A stretch of DNA of 64,000 nt from Pseudomonas hamedanensis (lineage in GTDB: Bacteria; Pseudomonadota; Gammaproteobacteria; Pseudomonadales; Pseudomonadaceae): the NCBI RefSeq assembly GCF_014268595.2, contig NZ_CP077091.1:1758501-1822500 (forward strand). Direction: 5' to 3'. The position numbers and the translations under genes are program-made. This document shows, in pieces, positions 56,101-64,000 of this stretch. How positions within the stretch are numbered: position 1 is the first letter of the stretch; every line of letters begins with the position of its first letter. The notes beneath the pieces were generated by a model. It was not told the DNA's origin and made no database searches. It saw nothing but the letters and a program-made list of their open reading frames with translations.

Positions 56101-56538
56101 TTATTCGCCACCGGCCTGCTGAAGAAGTGAGTTACGAATCAGAACTGCTGCGACCCCGCCGATTTGATCCTCACGCTCACGCTGCGCGGCTTTCCAATAG
56201 GGCTCGGCCTCCGCCAACTTCGCTCGTCCTTGCGCAGACAGCGAGAGCCTGATGGCAGAACGCGGCCCTTCGACATGGCTAGCGACATAACCTTCGTTCT
56301 GGAGTGGCTTCAGTGCTCGAACCAAGGTAGTTCGCTCCATGACCATTACCTCAGCCAATTCGGCGATCAGAATCCCGGGGTGCTCATTGATCAACGCAAG
56401 AGTAGAAAACTGCGAGGCAGTGAGACTCGCAGCAGACAGATGCCGATCGTAGAGGCGGGTCAGCAGACGCGCATGGCGTCTGGCGGCGAGGCAATGACAA
56501 AGGTCTGCGCCATGGGGGCTTTTCATGACGACCATCAT
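56101..56538 (-). CDS. MarR-family regulator
   Basis: A 145-residue winged-helix MarR regulator: LTASQFSTLALINEHPGILI, recognition helix MVMERTTLVRALKPLQNEGY, wing HVEGPRSAIRLSLSAQGRAK. The start is uncertain: ATG ATG at 56538 or MKSPHG at 56526; none has a good ribosome site and the operator palindrome touches the first. It precedes the SnoaL-like gene in the same direction with 64 bases between, and both have the same operator. Confidence 0.9.
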   Translation of the reverse strand: MMVVMKSPHGADLCHCLAARRHARLLTRLYDRHLSAASLTASQFSTLALINEHPGILIAELAEVMVMERTTLVRALKPLQNEGYVASHVEGPRSAIRLSLSAQGRAKLAEAEPYWKAAQREREDQIGGVAAVLIRNSLLQQAGGE

Positions 56539-56539
56539 A

Positions 56540-56553
56540 TGTGTAAATACACA
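56540..56553. promoter_or_regulatory. MarR autoregulatory operator
   Basis: TGTGTAAATACACA, a palindrome immediately upstream of the MarR start codon, matching the site at 56069-56082. Confidence 0.6.
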
Positions 56554-56692
56554 CCAGTCAAGTACAAATTGAGGCAGTGAGGCTGTGCTCGGCGCCGCCG
56601 AAATTCTGAGAGGTCAGCGAAATTGCTGAAACCGTCATACATCGTCCTTCGTGGACGCATTCGCGTAGCCAATTTTACGAGGTTAGAATTTT

Positions 56693-57322
56693 ATGTCTGA
56701 GATACGGGAGCTTTATGGCGCATCAACGGGGAACAGTGTGCGAGCTGCAATCGCCTTGACTGAGGCGGGCATAGAATTTACCCCGAGGTGCCTTGACCTT
56801 CTCTCTGGTGATCAGCGTACCCCAGAATATCTGGCGCTTAACCCATTAGGTAAGGCCCCGACATTTGTAGATCACAGCGTCTCACCTCCCCTTATAATCA
56901 ATCAGTCAAATGCCATTATTCAATACGCTGACGAACACGCCCCTGGTCGGTTGTCACCCAGAGGGCCGAGCGCTCAACGGTATCGGGTCTATGACCGATT
57001 TTATTTCTTCGTCACGGATGTTATCGCCCCAAGCCACGCTGCTTTTTTTTTGCGTCAGATAGGGCAGCAAAATGCATCTGCACCATTAAGCCGACGAGCG
57101 TTGGAACATCTGATGGCGGCAGAGGCATTCCTCGAGAGCGAGTACATAGCCGGTGATGCCTTTTCAATGGCCGATATTTCTGCGTTTACCTTTACAAGAT
57201 CGGTGCGCGACCAGATTCATTGGGAGAAGTGGCCCCGCATGGCACGCTGGCTGGCGTTGATAGCCGCCCGACCTGCAGTGAAGCTGGGCATGCAGGCATT
57301 TGAATCCAAGCCGTCATCGTGA
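56693..57322 (+). CDS. glutathione S-transferase-like protein
   Basis: A 209-residue GST: MSEIRELYGASTGNSVRAAI with the Ser near the glutathione site, NPLGKAPTFVDHSVSPPLII then NQSNAIIQYADEH, and helical domain with YIAGDAFSMADISAFTF. It is AT-richer than the other GST here and is divergent from the MarR gene. Substrate unknown. Confidence 0.88.
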   Translation: MSEIRELYGASTGNSVRAAIALTEAGIEFTPRCLDLLSGDQRTPEYLALNPLGKAPTFVDHSVSPPLIINQSNAIIQYADEHAPGRLSPRGPSAQRYRVYDRFYFFVTDVIAPSHAAFFLRQIGQQNASAPLSRRALEHLMAAEAFLESEYIAGDAFSMADISAFTFTRSVRDQIHWEKWPRMARWLALIAARPAVKLGMQAFESKPSS

Positions 57323-57495
57323 GAATGATCCATCAACCCGCCGACTTTGTCTTCGGACCCTCGTTAGGCGTGCGGTGTACTCATTCCGGTGGTTGCCAGC
57401 CCTCTCGTTAGATTGCTGACGTCCTGTCCGTCCCCACCTACTTCACCTGCTCCCCTAAAACTTACGTTCTTAATTTCCTAGAGCTGAAGAATTCG

Positions 57496-57523
57496 TTGAC
57501 AAACATGATACGCATCATATAAC
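57496..57523 (+). promoter_or_regulatory. promoter of the NmrA-type gene with palindromic operator
   Basis: -35 TTGACA (57496-57501), 16-base spacer, -10 TATAAC (57518-57523). ATGATACGCATCAT at 57505-57518 fills the spacer; it differs from the mexE operator only in the central bases. Confidence 0.6.
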
Positions 57524-57589
57524 CATATTACAGCCATCATACCAACCATGGCCATTATGCAGTCGAAAACCAAAAGAGCGAGAAGATCA

Positions 57590-58471
57590 ATGACTAGCCC
57601 CAACATACTCGTTACCGGCGCCAGTGGTTTTACCGGCCGGAGAACCGTTGAAATATTGCGCCAGAAAAAACACGCGGTACGTGCGCTCGTCCGCACGAAC
57701 GATGATCGAGCGGCCAGCCTGCGCCAATTGGGCGCCGAGGTTGTAGTTGCGGACCTGCTGGACTTGAACGCTGTTCGAGCAGCGCTTGAAGGCATCAAGC
57801 GAGCTTATTTCGTTTACCCAATCGCACCTGGCTTGATTGAAGCGACTGCCCACTTCGCTCTCGCTGCGAAGGAAGCCGGGGTAGAGTCAGTTGTAAACAT
57901 GTCTCAAATTTCGGCACGTCGCGTGGCCAAGAGTCACGCGGCCCTTAATCACTACACAGCCGAGCGAGTGTTTGACTGGTCGGGCTTGGATATGACGCAC
58001 TTGCGACCGACTTACTTTGCGCAGTGGTTGATCTACCCGCACTGGCGTAAACATATTGTTGAACACAGCGAGATTCGCCTGCCGTTTGGTTCAGGGCGTC
58101 ACGCCCCGATCGCAGCAGAGGATCAGGCTCGGCTGATCGCGGCCATCTTGGAAAACCCGCAGCCTCACAAAGGCAAGACGTATCCGCTTCACGGTCCGGT
58201 CGAAATGAACCAGCATGCCGTGGCTGACGAAATCGGTAAAGTATTGGATCGGGAGATCAAGTACGTCGCGATAACACTGGATCAGTACCGCCAGGAAATG
58301 CAAAGCGATGGCCTTCAACCTTTCCTCATCCAACATCTACTGGAAGTCGCCAAGGACTACCAGCATGGAGTGTTCGAAGGTGAAGATTCGATTATTGCCG
58401 AAGTCACCGGACAGCCACCGATGACAATCGGCGCATTCGTCACTTTGCACAAGGAACTGTTTACCAAATAA
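57590..58471 (+). CDS. NmrA-type NAD(P)-binding reductase
   Basis: A 293-residue atypical short-chain dehydrogenase of the NmrA/QorB type. Start MTSPNILVTGASGFTGRRTV at 57590 after GCGAGAAG. The Rossmann motif GASGFTGR is at the N-terminus; further VVNMSQISARRVAKSHAALN and a C-terminal ligand region. Members reduce quinones or sense NADP redox state. Its promoter shares the palindrome of mexE and the TetR gene, so it is probably induced with the efflux pump. Confidence 0.87.
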   Translation: MTSPNILVTGASGFTGRRTVEILRQKKHAVRALVRTNDDRAASLRQLGAEVVVADLLDLNAVRAALEGIKRAYFVYPIAPGLIEATAHFALAAKEAGVESVVNMSQISARRVAKSHAALNHYTAERVFDWSGLDMTHLRPTYFAQWLIYPHWRKHIVEHSEIRLPFGSGRHAPIAAEDQARLIAAILENPQPHKGKTYPLHGPVEMNQHAVADEIGKVLDREIKYVAITLDQYRQEMQSDGLQPFLIQHLLEVAKDYQHGVFEGEDSIIAEVTGQPPMTIGAFVTLHKELFTK

Positions 58472-58741
58472 AGCTTTTTGACAGGTGGCTGCGGATGCCT
58501 GCTTGGTCTTAATGAAGCGGAAGTTCGTCGCCACCCGCATACGGTGAACAGCAGTACGTTTCGAAACGGGGCTTTCGGCCATAGGTAGCCGTTCGCAAAT
58601 GGGCCCTACACCAGAGCTAGCAGGGAAGATAGTCAAAACGGCCAGCAGTGAAGTTGGCGCCTAACGTGTTGGCTATTTGCTCTAGGAATGCGCCACCGTC
58701 TGTTAGGATCTCAGCTTATTGACGGAACAGGGGTGCGGTGC

Positions 58742-59672
58742 GTGAGCAAGTATAGTGCAAGCGTCGACAGCGTTCCCAAGGGCATATTGCTAATCAGCGC
58801 TGCTGTCTTCCTCCTTTCTCTGGCCGATGCAGCGATCAAATATTTCAGCGCCAGACTACCGCTCTGGCAGTTGTTCCTCATCGTGTCCTGCCTGTCGGTT
58901 CCGACCCTTGGAGCCTGGCTCGGCAAAGACATCAAATCAGGTCGACACGCTATTGCTTCGGTGTTTTGGGTAACAACCAGGAGCATTCTGCTGTTGTTAA
59001 TGTGGGTAACGTACTACTCGGCATTACCGTTGATCCCGTTATCAGTGGCTGCTGTGGCGATCTACACGACTCCTCTTTTCATAGCTCTTTTCTCCACCCT
59101 TTATGGAGATGAGCCGTTATCGCTGCGTGGGTGGGTTGCTATGGGGATAGGCTTCGCGGGTGTCGCCACAGTGTTACGCCCAGGATCAGATATTTTCGTT
59201 CTTGCAACCCTGCTCCCTGTCATTGCGGCTGTTTTCTATGCGCTCGCGATGGTTGTGACACGCCGACATTGTCGCAAGGAACATCCACTGATATTGGCGC
59301 TGGGGTTGAATATCGCTTTTCTTGTCGCCGCCGTCATCGGAGGTATCCATCGCATCGCTAATGGTCAGTGAGTCCACTGTCACTGGTGCCGCGTTTTTAC
59401 TCTCTCCATGGCAGACGCCTGGTTGGCAGGAGATGCTTTTTATCTTCTGTTACGCGTGCACTCTGATTTTCATAAATACCGCTACCGCCAAAGCCTACCA
59501 AGTTGCGCCTCCAGCACTTATCGGAACTTTCGACTATGCCTACCTGGTTTTTGCCTGCCTTTGGGGTTATTTACTGTTCCAGGAGGTGCCAGAAATTTTT
59601 ACATGGGCCGGAATTTTTTTGATTGTCATTGCCGGTTTGCTGATTTTGCGTGCCCAAAAATGTAATCCATAG
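58742..59672 (+). pseudogene. DMT (EamA-type) transporter, frameshifted
   Basis: A ten-helix drug/metabolite transporter split by a frameshift near 59330-59370. The first part, from a GTG at 58742 with AGGGG upstream, covers helices 1-6 (VPKGILLISAAVFLLSLADA to LILALGLNIAFLVAAVIGG) and stops at 59371. The second part in another frame supplies helices 7-10 (MLFIFCYACTLIFINTATAK, TWAGIFLIVIAGLLIL). Total length would be ~310 residues, normal for the family. Either a recent pseudogene or a sequencing error. Confidence 0.75.
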
Positions 59673-59832
59673 GCGGTTATTGGCCCAGAGACGTCGTTCG
59701 TGAGCGGTAGCTTTCGGCCAGAAGTGGAGGTTCGATCGAATGACCCTCAGTTGTAAACGCGCTTGGTTCAGCGACTTTCGGTGGCGCTTTGGAGATACGG
59801 AGACGGCTGACCTACCCTCTCAGCGCGCACTG

Positions 59833-60084
59833 TCATACGAAGTGCTTACGTGTTTCCGTGAAACGAGCCGTTCCGTAGCTGATGGTCGGTAATACTCCCG
59901 CAGACCTCGCGTAGGCGTTCAGATATCTCATTGCCCGCACGTCAAGCGTCTTGCCTACGTTCTCTTGCATGAATCGCCTGCTGATGAAATACCGGCCACA
60001 GGCGTTACATTCAATACTTACCCAGTCCCCGGCAATAGATCGACACTCTGCATTTTCCCAACATATCCAGCACATATACTTCAT
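59833..60084 (-). CDS. small zinc-ribbon-like protein
   Basis: An 83-residue protein. Start MKYMCWICWENAECRSIAG at 60084 with GGAGGGGC upstream. Two CxxC pairs, CWIC and CNAC, 30 residues apart, plus an extra Cys (ENAEC), look like a zinc ribbon; RYFISRRFMQENVGKTLDVR follows. It could bind nucleic acid or act as a small regulator; no family is recognised. The longer upstream start lacks a ribosome site. Confidence 0.65.
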   Translation of the reverse strand: MKYMCWICWENAECRSIAGDWVSIECNACGRYFISRRFMQENVGKTLDVRAMRYLNAYARSAGVLPTISYGTARFTETRKHFV

Positions 60085-60135
60085 AAAATTGCCCCTCCGT
60101 GACCAGTGGATTGCGCTAGAAAAAAGCAGGTTCAA

Positions 60136-60572
60136 TGCAGAGGGGCGACTGGAATAACCGCCTGTCGGTTTGTATTCGCAGTTGAGGGACCACCGCTAAG
60201 GCCGAAAGCGGTCAGTCCAGAATGTCAGCACGCTTGATTGCAAGAGATGGCTCCTTCACTTTTGCAAAAATTGTAGAACGTACAACCACGCACCACGGCC
60301 TGTCTCCATACTGCGCAAGAAGTTGCGCGGCATGTCGTAATATTTCAGGGGAAATCCTCTGCAGCCCGCGTGCTTAAAGGCCTATAGCCAACTTCTTGCG
60401 CACTTTTGCCCAAACCACGGCCAAACATCCTACGTTTAGCGGTCGACCTCAGCTCAACCCCCGCCTCACGGGCGCCTCACCAAACCCGGCACGCTCGTTG
60501 ATAACCGTTCAGCCACCCACCGGGCGATTTCGCCTCCGGGGCCTTAACTTTATTCCGCAAGGAGAGCACCCC
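60136..60572. other. 437-base gap upstream of hcp with a 14-bp inverted repeat
   Basis: TGCGCAAGAAGTTG at 60312-60325 and CAACTTCTTGCGCA at 60389-60402 are perfect inverted repeats 63 bases apart. A degenerate GGCCGAAAGCGGTC repeat lies near 60203. The rest should contain the hcp promoter; no gene is supported. The AAGGAG at 60559-60564 is the hcp ribosome site. Confidence 0.4.
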
Positions 60573-61085
60573 ATGGCAACACCAGCGTACATGTCGGTTA
60601 CCGGCGAAAAACAAGGCCTGATCACTGCCGGCGCCTTCACCGCCGACTCCGTTGGCAACACCCACCAGGAAGGTCACGAAGACCAGGTCATGGTTCAGGC
60701 GTTCACCCACGACGTGATCATCCCGCGTGACCCGCAATCCGGTCAGCCAACCGGTCAGCGCGTACACAAGCCAGTTGTGATCACCAAGGTCTACGACAAG
60801 GCTTCGCCTCTGCTGCAAGCCGCACTGACTTCCGGCGAGCGCATGAGCGAGATCGTTATCCAGTGGTACCGCACTTCGGCGCAAGGCACCCACGAGCACT
60901 ACTACACCACCAAACTGGAAGACGCGATCATCGTCGCCATCAAACAAAATGCACAACTGCCAGGATCCAGGCAACGCGCACTTCACCCACCTGGAAAAAG
61001 TACAGTTCACTTACCGCAAAATCACTTGGACCCACGAAATATCCGGTACTTCGGTTCCGATGACTGGCGTGCTCCAGTCGTTTAA
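60573..61085 (+). CDS. hcp: Hcp, type VI secretion tube protein, with internal frameshift pair
   Basis: A 170-residue frame starting MATPAYMSVTGEKQGLITAG with AAGGAG, the typical Pseudomonas Hcp (normally 172 residues). Residues 1-123 match to LEDAIIVAIK. Then the expected segment MHNCQDPGNAHFTHLE with YRKITWTHEISGTS is found in the +1-shifted frame (60949-61050), while this frame reads unrelated QNAQLPGS... The normal ending GSDDWRAPVV is back in this frame. So one lesion near 60944 and a compensating one near 61053 scramble about 35 residues while keeping the ends. The product would probably not form the hexameric tube. Confidence 0.8.
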   Translation: MATPAYMSVTGEKQGLITAGAFTADSVGNTHQEGHEDQVMVQAFTHDVIIPRDPQSGQPTGQRVHKPVVITKVYDKASPLLQAALTSGERMSEIVIQWYRTSAQGTHEHYYTTKLEDAIIVAIKQNAQLPGSRQRALHPPGKSTVHLPQNHLDPRNIRYFGSDDWRAPVV

Positions 61086-61652
61086 TTACGGCTGGAGAAT
61101 CATCTTCTCCCAGCACCACCCCTACCCTTGCAGACTTCAGCGTGAAGACTGGAGAAGTCACCCCTCTGGCGGTCGTCGAGTCGAAGCTAGATTTTTATGT
61201 TGGACCGTCCGGACCGGACTCGACCTTACCTTCGATGGCATATCGATACATGAGCTACAAGAACGCTGACGGAACCGGAAATACTCATGCGCAGAACACG
61301 ATCAATACCGGCGACGCACGACTGTCGTATTTCGGATCCAGGAAATGTGAGACGGAAAAAGCTGCAATGGAAGCTTTTCAGGTGCGAGCGCCGAACCATG
61401 TTACTCCAGCTGACCCGGATCCCGTGTGGAGTGATGGTCGTCTTCGCTTGAAGTTTGACACGCTCCAACTCTACAAAGATGGCGTACCCAACGCTACAGT
61501 ATCTTACGAGCCCGGTGGGAAAGGTCCAAACCTGGAACCGTTCACCAAAGCGTGCCCTGAGTACGGTTCGGGTGGTGCGCAGCAACTCATCCCAACCGGG
61601 TACCACCACTATCATCAAAGCAGATGAAGTCACGATTTTGCCGGAGAAGTAA
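61064..61652 (+). pseudogene. putative T6SS effector following hcp, frameshifted
   Basis: The frame after hcp reads AGESSSPSTTPTLADFSVKT then GEVTPLAVVESKLDFYVGPS and on to KACPEYGSGGAQQLIPTG, without a proper start of its own. After a single extra base near 61600 the expected end TTTIIKADEVTILPEK is in another frame and stops at 61652. The Ser/Thr-rich linker right after hcp suggests either an extended Hcp effector or a separate cargo gene that lost its start. No toxin fold is recognised. Ends 2 bases before the small gene that may encode immunity. Confidence 0.55.
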
Positions 61653-61654
61653 CG

Positions 61655-61876
61655 ATGCTTACCGATCTAGAGGCGCGCGTAGCGCTCAAAAAACTGATTG
61701 AAAAATACCTCAAGGGAAGAGACCCGGATTACGACCGCCTGATCGAAATTATCCAGGACTCTTCGCGGCAAGTTCCGATTAGAGGTGTGTTTGAGGACAT
61801 TAGGCGGTACAACAAAGTCCAGTACACGCAGCAGGAGCTGGAGCTAACCGACGACCTTCTGTACATGTATGGCTGA
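61655..61876 (+). CDS. 73-residue protein, candidate immunity protein
   Basis: A small protein starting MLTDLEARVALKKLIEKYLK with GGAGAAGTAACG upstream; the ribosome site lies inside the end of the effector gene. All helical with a charged surface and acidic C-terminus (QQELELTDDLLYMYG). Its place directly after an hcp-linked effector is where immunity genes sit. No family recognised; the role is inferred from position only. Confidence 0.6.
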   Translation: MLTDLEARVALKKLIEKYLKGRDPDYDRLIEIIQDSSRQVPIRGVFEDIRRYNKVQYTQQELELTDDLLYMYG

Positions 61877-62025
61877 GACGAAACGTACTAGTAGCGGGAG
61901 TACGGTTGATAATGAGCGCCTTCGATCTGCGCCCATACAAGCTTAGCTAGCGCAGCGCAAGCCTGTTGGCTCATTGTGCCCCCAATAGGCAGCTCATCGC
62001 TATCTGCGGCCTCAACGGCGTCCCG

Positions 62026-63120
62026 TCAACGCGCGCGTAACATGACAGCGGCGCGAACGCGCTGAACGCCAAACACCGTCATCCGCAGGAACTCCTCATG
62101 GCTCACTGGCAAGTGCTGACAGTCCAGACTGCGTTTCAGCTTGCTGTGATCGACATCTGGATCATGCAGATAAACCAAGTCCTCGTCGCAACCGGTGATG
62201 ATGACCCAGTGAGGCGCTTTCAAACGGGTGAATCGGTAGCTACTGATCAACACCACAGGTTTGTAGCCCGCCTTCAGCGCAGCGGCAATGTCCAGAGTTG
62301 ACGCCAGAACCTGGTCAACTGTCGTTGTGGCCAAGTCCTGCGCGAAGCCGTCCTCGACCAGCTGCATGATCGCTTTTTTTTCTGCGCTGCGTACGCCATG
62401 CAAGAAAAGCGAGCCCTCATGACTGACCTCCAGACGCACATCGAAACCGCGCCGCCAGGCCGCCAACGCCAAACCTCGAGGACTGCAGCCACCGTGCCCT
62501 CCTGTCATGAAAACGGTGGTCGCCTCGCGCCAGAGTTGTATCTCCTCCGAGCGACTCATGGTACGGCTCGCGTCGATCGCTGCCATGGCCATTAGCAGAC
62601 ACGCAGCGCCGCAGGTGAAATCGGTGGTCTGCGGGTAATAGGGCACCTGGCGTGCGGGGGTTGGAGCATCACACAGGATGCGTTTCTCGTAGCGCAACGC
62701 CTCAGCGTGATCTTCGTAGTAGTTCTCGACGATTGCGAATCGATGGAACCCATTTGCTTCGTAGAGCCGAATGGCGGCGGGGTTATCAGCGCGCACCTCC
62801 AGCCGCAGCCATGCGCAATTGCGCGCTAACGCGCAGGCCTGGGCTTCATCCAGCAGACGCTGGCCAAGGTTATGCCCTCGCCATGCGGGGCTGACGGCAA
62901 TGGAATACAAGCGTCCAAGCGAAGTGCCTCGGTGAAAAAGCACCAAGGCATATCCGGCCAGTTTTTCGCCCGAGGTGGCGACGATCAGAGATGCATTGGC
63001 TCGACTGAGCATCCAGCTGAAGTTGCGCTGATTCAATCGGTCAAGCGTAAAACATTCCTGCTCCAATTCGACCAGATCGTCGATATCGTCCATCGATGCA
63101 AAGCGAAAATCAAAAGACAT
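62026..63120 (-). CDS. GNAT acetyltransferase fused to C39-like peptidase
   Basis: A 364-residue two-domain protein. Residues 1-150 are a RimI-like GNAT domain (SIAVSPAWRGHNLGQRLLDE, the acetyl-CoA loop; then AAIRLYEANGFHRFAIVENY). Residues ~155-360 are a C39-type cysteine peptidase: Cys170 in TTDFTCGAACLLMAM, His304 in APHWVIITG, Asp320 in VYLHDPDVD, so the triad is complete. Divergent from the RimK-like gene across 94 bases. Acetylation plus peptide cleavage next to an ATP-grasp ligase suggests peptide modification (inference). Confidence 0.9.
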   Translation of the reverse strand: MSFDFRFASMDDIDDLVELEQECFTLDRLNQRNFSWMLSRANASLIVATSGEKLAGYALVLFHRGTSLGRLYSIAVSPAWRGHNLGQRLLDEAQACALARNCAWLRLEVRADNPAAIRLYEANGFHRFAIVENYYEDHAEALRYEKRILCDAPTPARQVPYYPQTTDFTCGAACLLMAMAAIDASRTMSRSEEIQLWREATTVFMTGGHGGCSPRGLALAAWRRGFDVRLEVSHEGSLFLHGVRSAEKKAIMQLVEDGFAQDLATTTVDQVLASTLDIAAALKAGYKPVVLISSYRFTRLKAPHWVIITGCDEDLVYLHDPDVDHSKLKRSLDCQHLPVSHEEFLRMTVFGVQRVRAAVMLRAR

Positions 63121-63214
63121 GGCAACACCGTAATTTTTGAGTAACGAACCGGGACAGGCCGAGGAGCCCGTGATTTATTGAAGCGGCGTCTTCTTCAACA
63201 GGGATCCATTACTC

Positions 63215-64000
63215 ATGTCAGCGGTGCAAGCCAACGTGAACGAAGTATTAGACAAAACCGAGCATTCGACAATCTCCCTCAGCGAGGAACCTCCCAGTCT
63301 CAAACACTCAGGGAGTCGACTGCTGATCCTCGTGGAGCGGAAGGACGACTGGGCCGATTACTTACCCAGCGAGAGCCTGATGCTCGCTCAGGACTACCTT
63401 GAACACAGTGATGATTTTCCTCACCGTACCCAAGTCATCAACCTCTGCCGCAATTACAAATACCTCGGCCAGGGTTACTACTGCTCATTGCTGGCCGAGG
63501 CCCGCGGGCAGAAGGTTTTCCCCTCGGTACGCACCGTCAGCGAGTTGGCACGCAAAGCGCTTTACGGCGTCGGGCTGAATGATCTTGAGCGTACCCTGGA
63601 GGGAGCGCTGGCAAACCATCCCTACGGCGAAACCGAAGCCTTCACGCTCTCGTTGTACTTCGGCAAGGCGTCGATTGAACCGCTGCAAGAGATCGGTCGC
63701 CAACTGTTCGAGGCCTTCCCCTGCCCCATTCTGCTGGTGGAATTTCGCAGGGGTGAGACGTGGCAGATCGCAGGTATCAAAGCCGGGGCGCTGCACAAGC
63801 TTCGGGACGAACAACAGCATGTCTTCGCTGACGCGCTGGATGCCTTCAACCGCAGGACTTGGCGACAGCCTGCATCCAAACGCGTTGCCCGATACGACCT
63901 GGCCATCCTGCATGATCCTGCTGAGGCGCTACCACCTTCCAATCCGATGGCATTGGAGCGCTTCATCGACGCCGGCAAACAACTGGGTATCGATGTCGAG
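63215..64000 (+). CDS. RimK-like ATP-grasp protein, N-terminal part (cut by window edge)
   Basis: Open from the ATG at 63215 to the window end, 262 codons without a stop. It starts MSAVQANVNEVLDKTEHSTI; from residue ~37 it reads LLILVERKDDWADYLPSESL and CRNYKYLGQGYYCSLLAEAR, the N-terminal RLAN-type region of long RimK-family proteins, followed by LLVEFRRGETWQIAGIK and the start of the next domain (YDLAILHDP). The ATP-grasp domain lies beyond the window. RimK enzymes ligate glutamate or similar residues to peptides. Paired divergently with the GNAT-C39 gene. Confidence 0.85.
   Translation, partial: MSAVQANVNEVLDKTEHSTISLSEEPPSLKHSGSRLLILVERKDDWADYLPSESLMLAQDYLEHSDDFPHRTQVINLCRNYKYLGQGYYCSLLAEARGQKVFPSVRTVSELARKALYGVGLNDLERTLEGALANHPYGETEAFTLSLYFGKASIEPLQEIGRQLFEAFPCPILLVEFRRGETWQIAGIKAGALHKLRDEQQHVFADALDAFNRRTWRQPASKRVARYDLAILHDPAEALPPSNPMALERFIDAGKQLGIDVE

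Noticed and set aside
60312..60402. Integron attC site
   Set aside because: The GTT/AAC core triplets are not in the right context and there is no integron integrase or cassette array.
29591..64000. Second tRNA-Pro attachment core marking the other end of the island
   Set aside because: I saw no further copy of the 44-base core in the rest of the window.

Overview
The window looks like a chromosomal stretch of a Pseudomonas of the fluorescens group. The evidence is the high-GC coding style, a MexT/MexEF-OprN-type locus, a LapF/BapA-type adhesin with its own type I secretion system, an Hcp gene of the Pseudomonas form, and short TGTGGGAGCG...TTGCTCGCGAAG intergenic repeats. All calls come from reading sequence and translations; no database search was run.

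Layout. (1) 1-5.3 kb: small secreted proteins and lipoproteins, an AT-richer O-acyltransferase/SGNH gene, and a DUF4398/OmpA lipoprotein pair. (2) 5.5-25.2 kb: a surface-adhesion locus, almost all on the minus strand. It holds two NarL-type response regulators each coupled to an EvgS/BvgS-like hybrid kinase, a third orphan regulator, a 1222-residue Ig-repeat adhesin, an OmpA-domain protein, and a TolC/HlyD/ABC exporter. A five-unit ~136 bp repeat array separates the OmpA gene from the exporter genes. (3) 25.4-29.0 kb: LysR/isochorismatase pair, a GAF protein and small membrane or secreted proteins. (4) 29.0-44.6 kb: accessory region. It contains a degraded phage integrase, the 3' part of a tRNA-Pro used as an attachment site, an intact tyrosine integrase, a HEPN-type protein, an NdpA-like plus membrane protein pair (the best candidate for an undescribed system), an IS1182 remnant, and a 3.7 kb IS66 element. 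That element carries a Nudix passenger gene and has split a metallo-beta-lactamase-fold gene; both 8-bp target duplications are readable. (5) 44.7-58.5 kb: detoxification and efflux. A TetR-controlled GST/hydrolase/quinone-reductase run is followed by mexEF-oprN with a truncated mexT. A second TetR, a MarR/SnoaL pair, a GST and an NmrA-type protein follow. Three promoters here share an ATGA-N6-TCAT palindrome. (6) 58.7-64 kb: a frameshifted DMT transporter, a zinc-ribbon protein, a damaged Hcp/effector/immunity cassette, and a GNAT-C39 peptidase gene divergent from a RimK-like gene that runs off the window.

How the parts fit. The kinases and regulators at 5.5-25 kb probably tune export of the adhesin. 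The 29-44.6 kb segment is a mosaic of integrations and deletions, with several genes cut at junctions. The region to its right looks like stress-inducible efflux and electrophile detoxification under local repressors.
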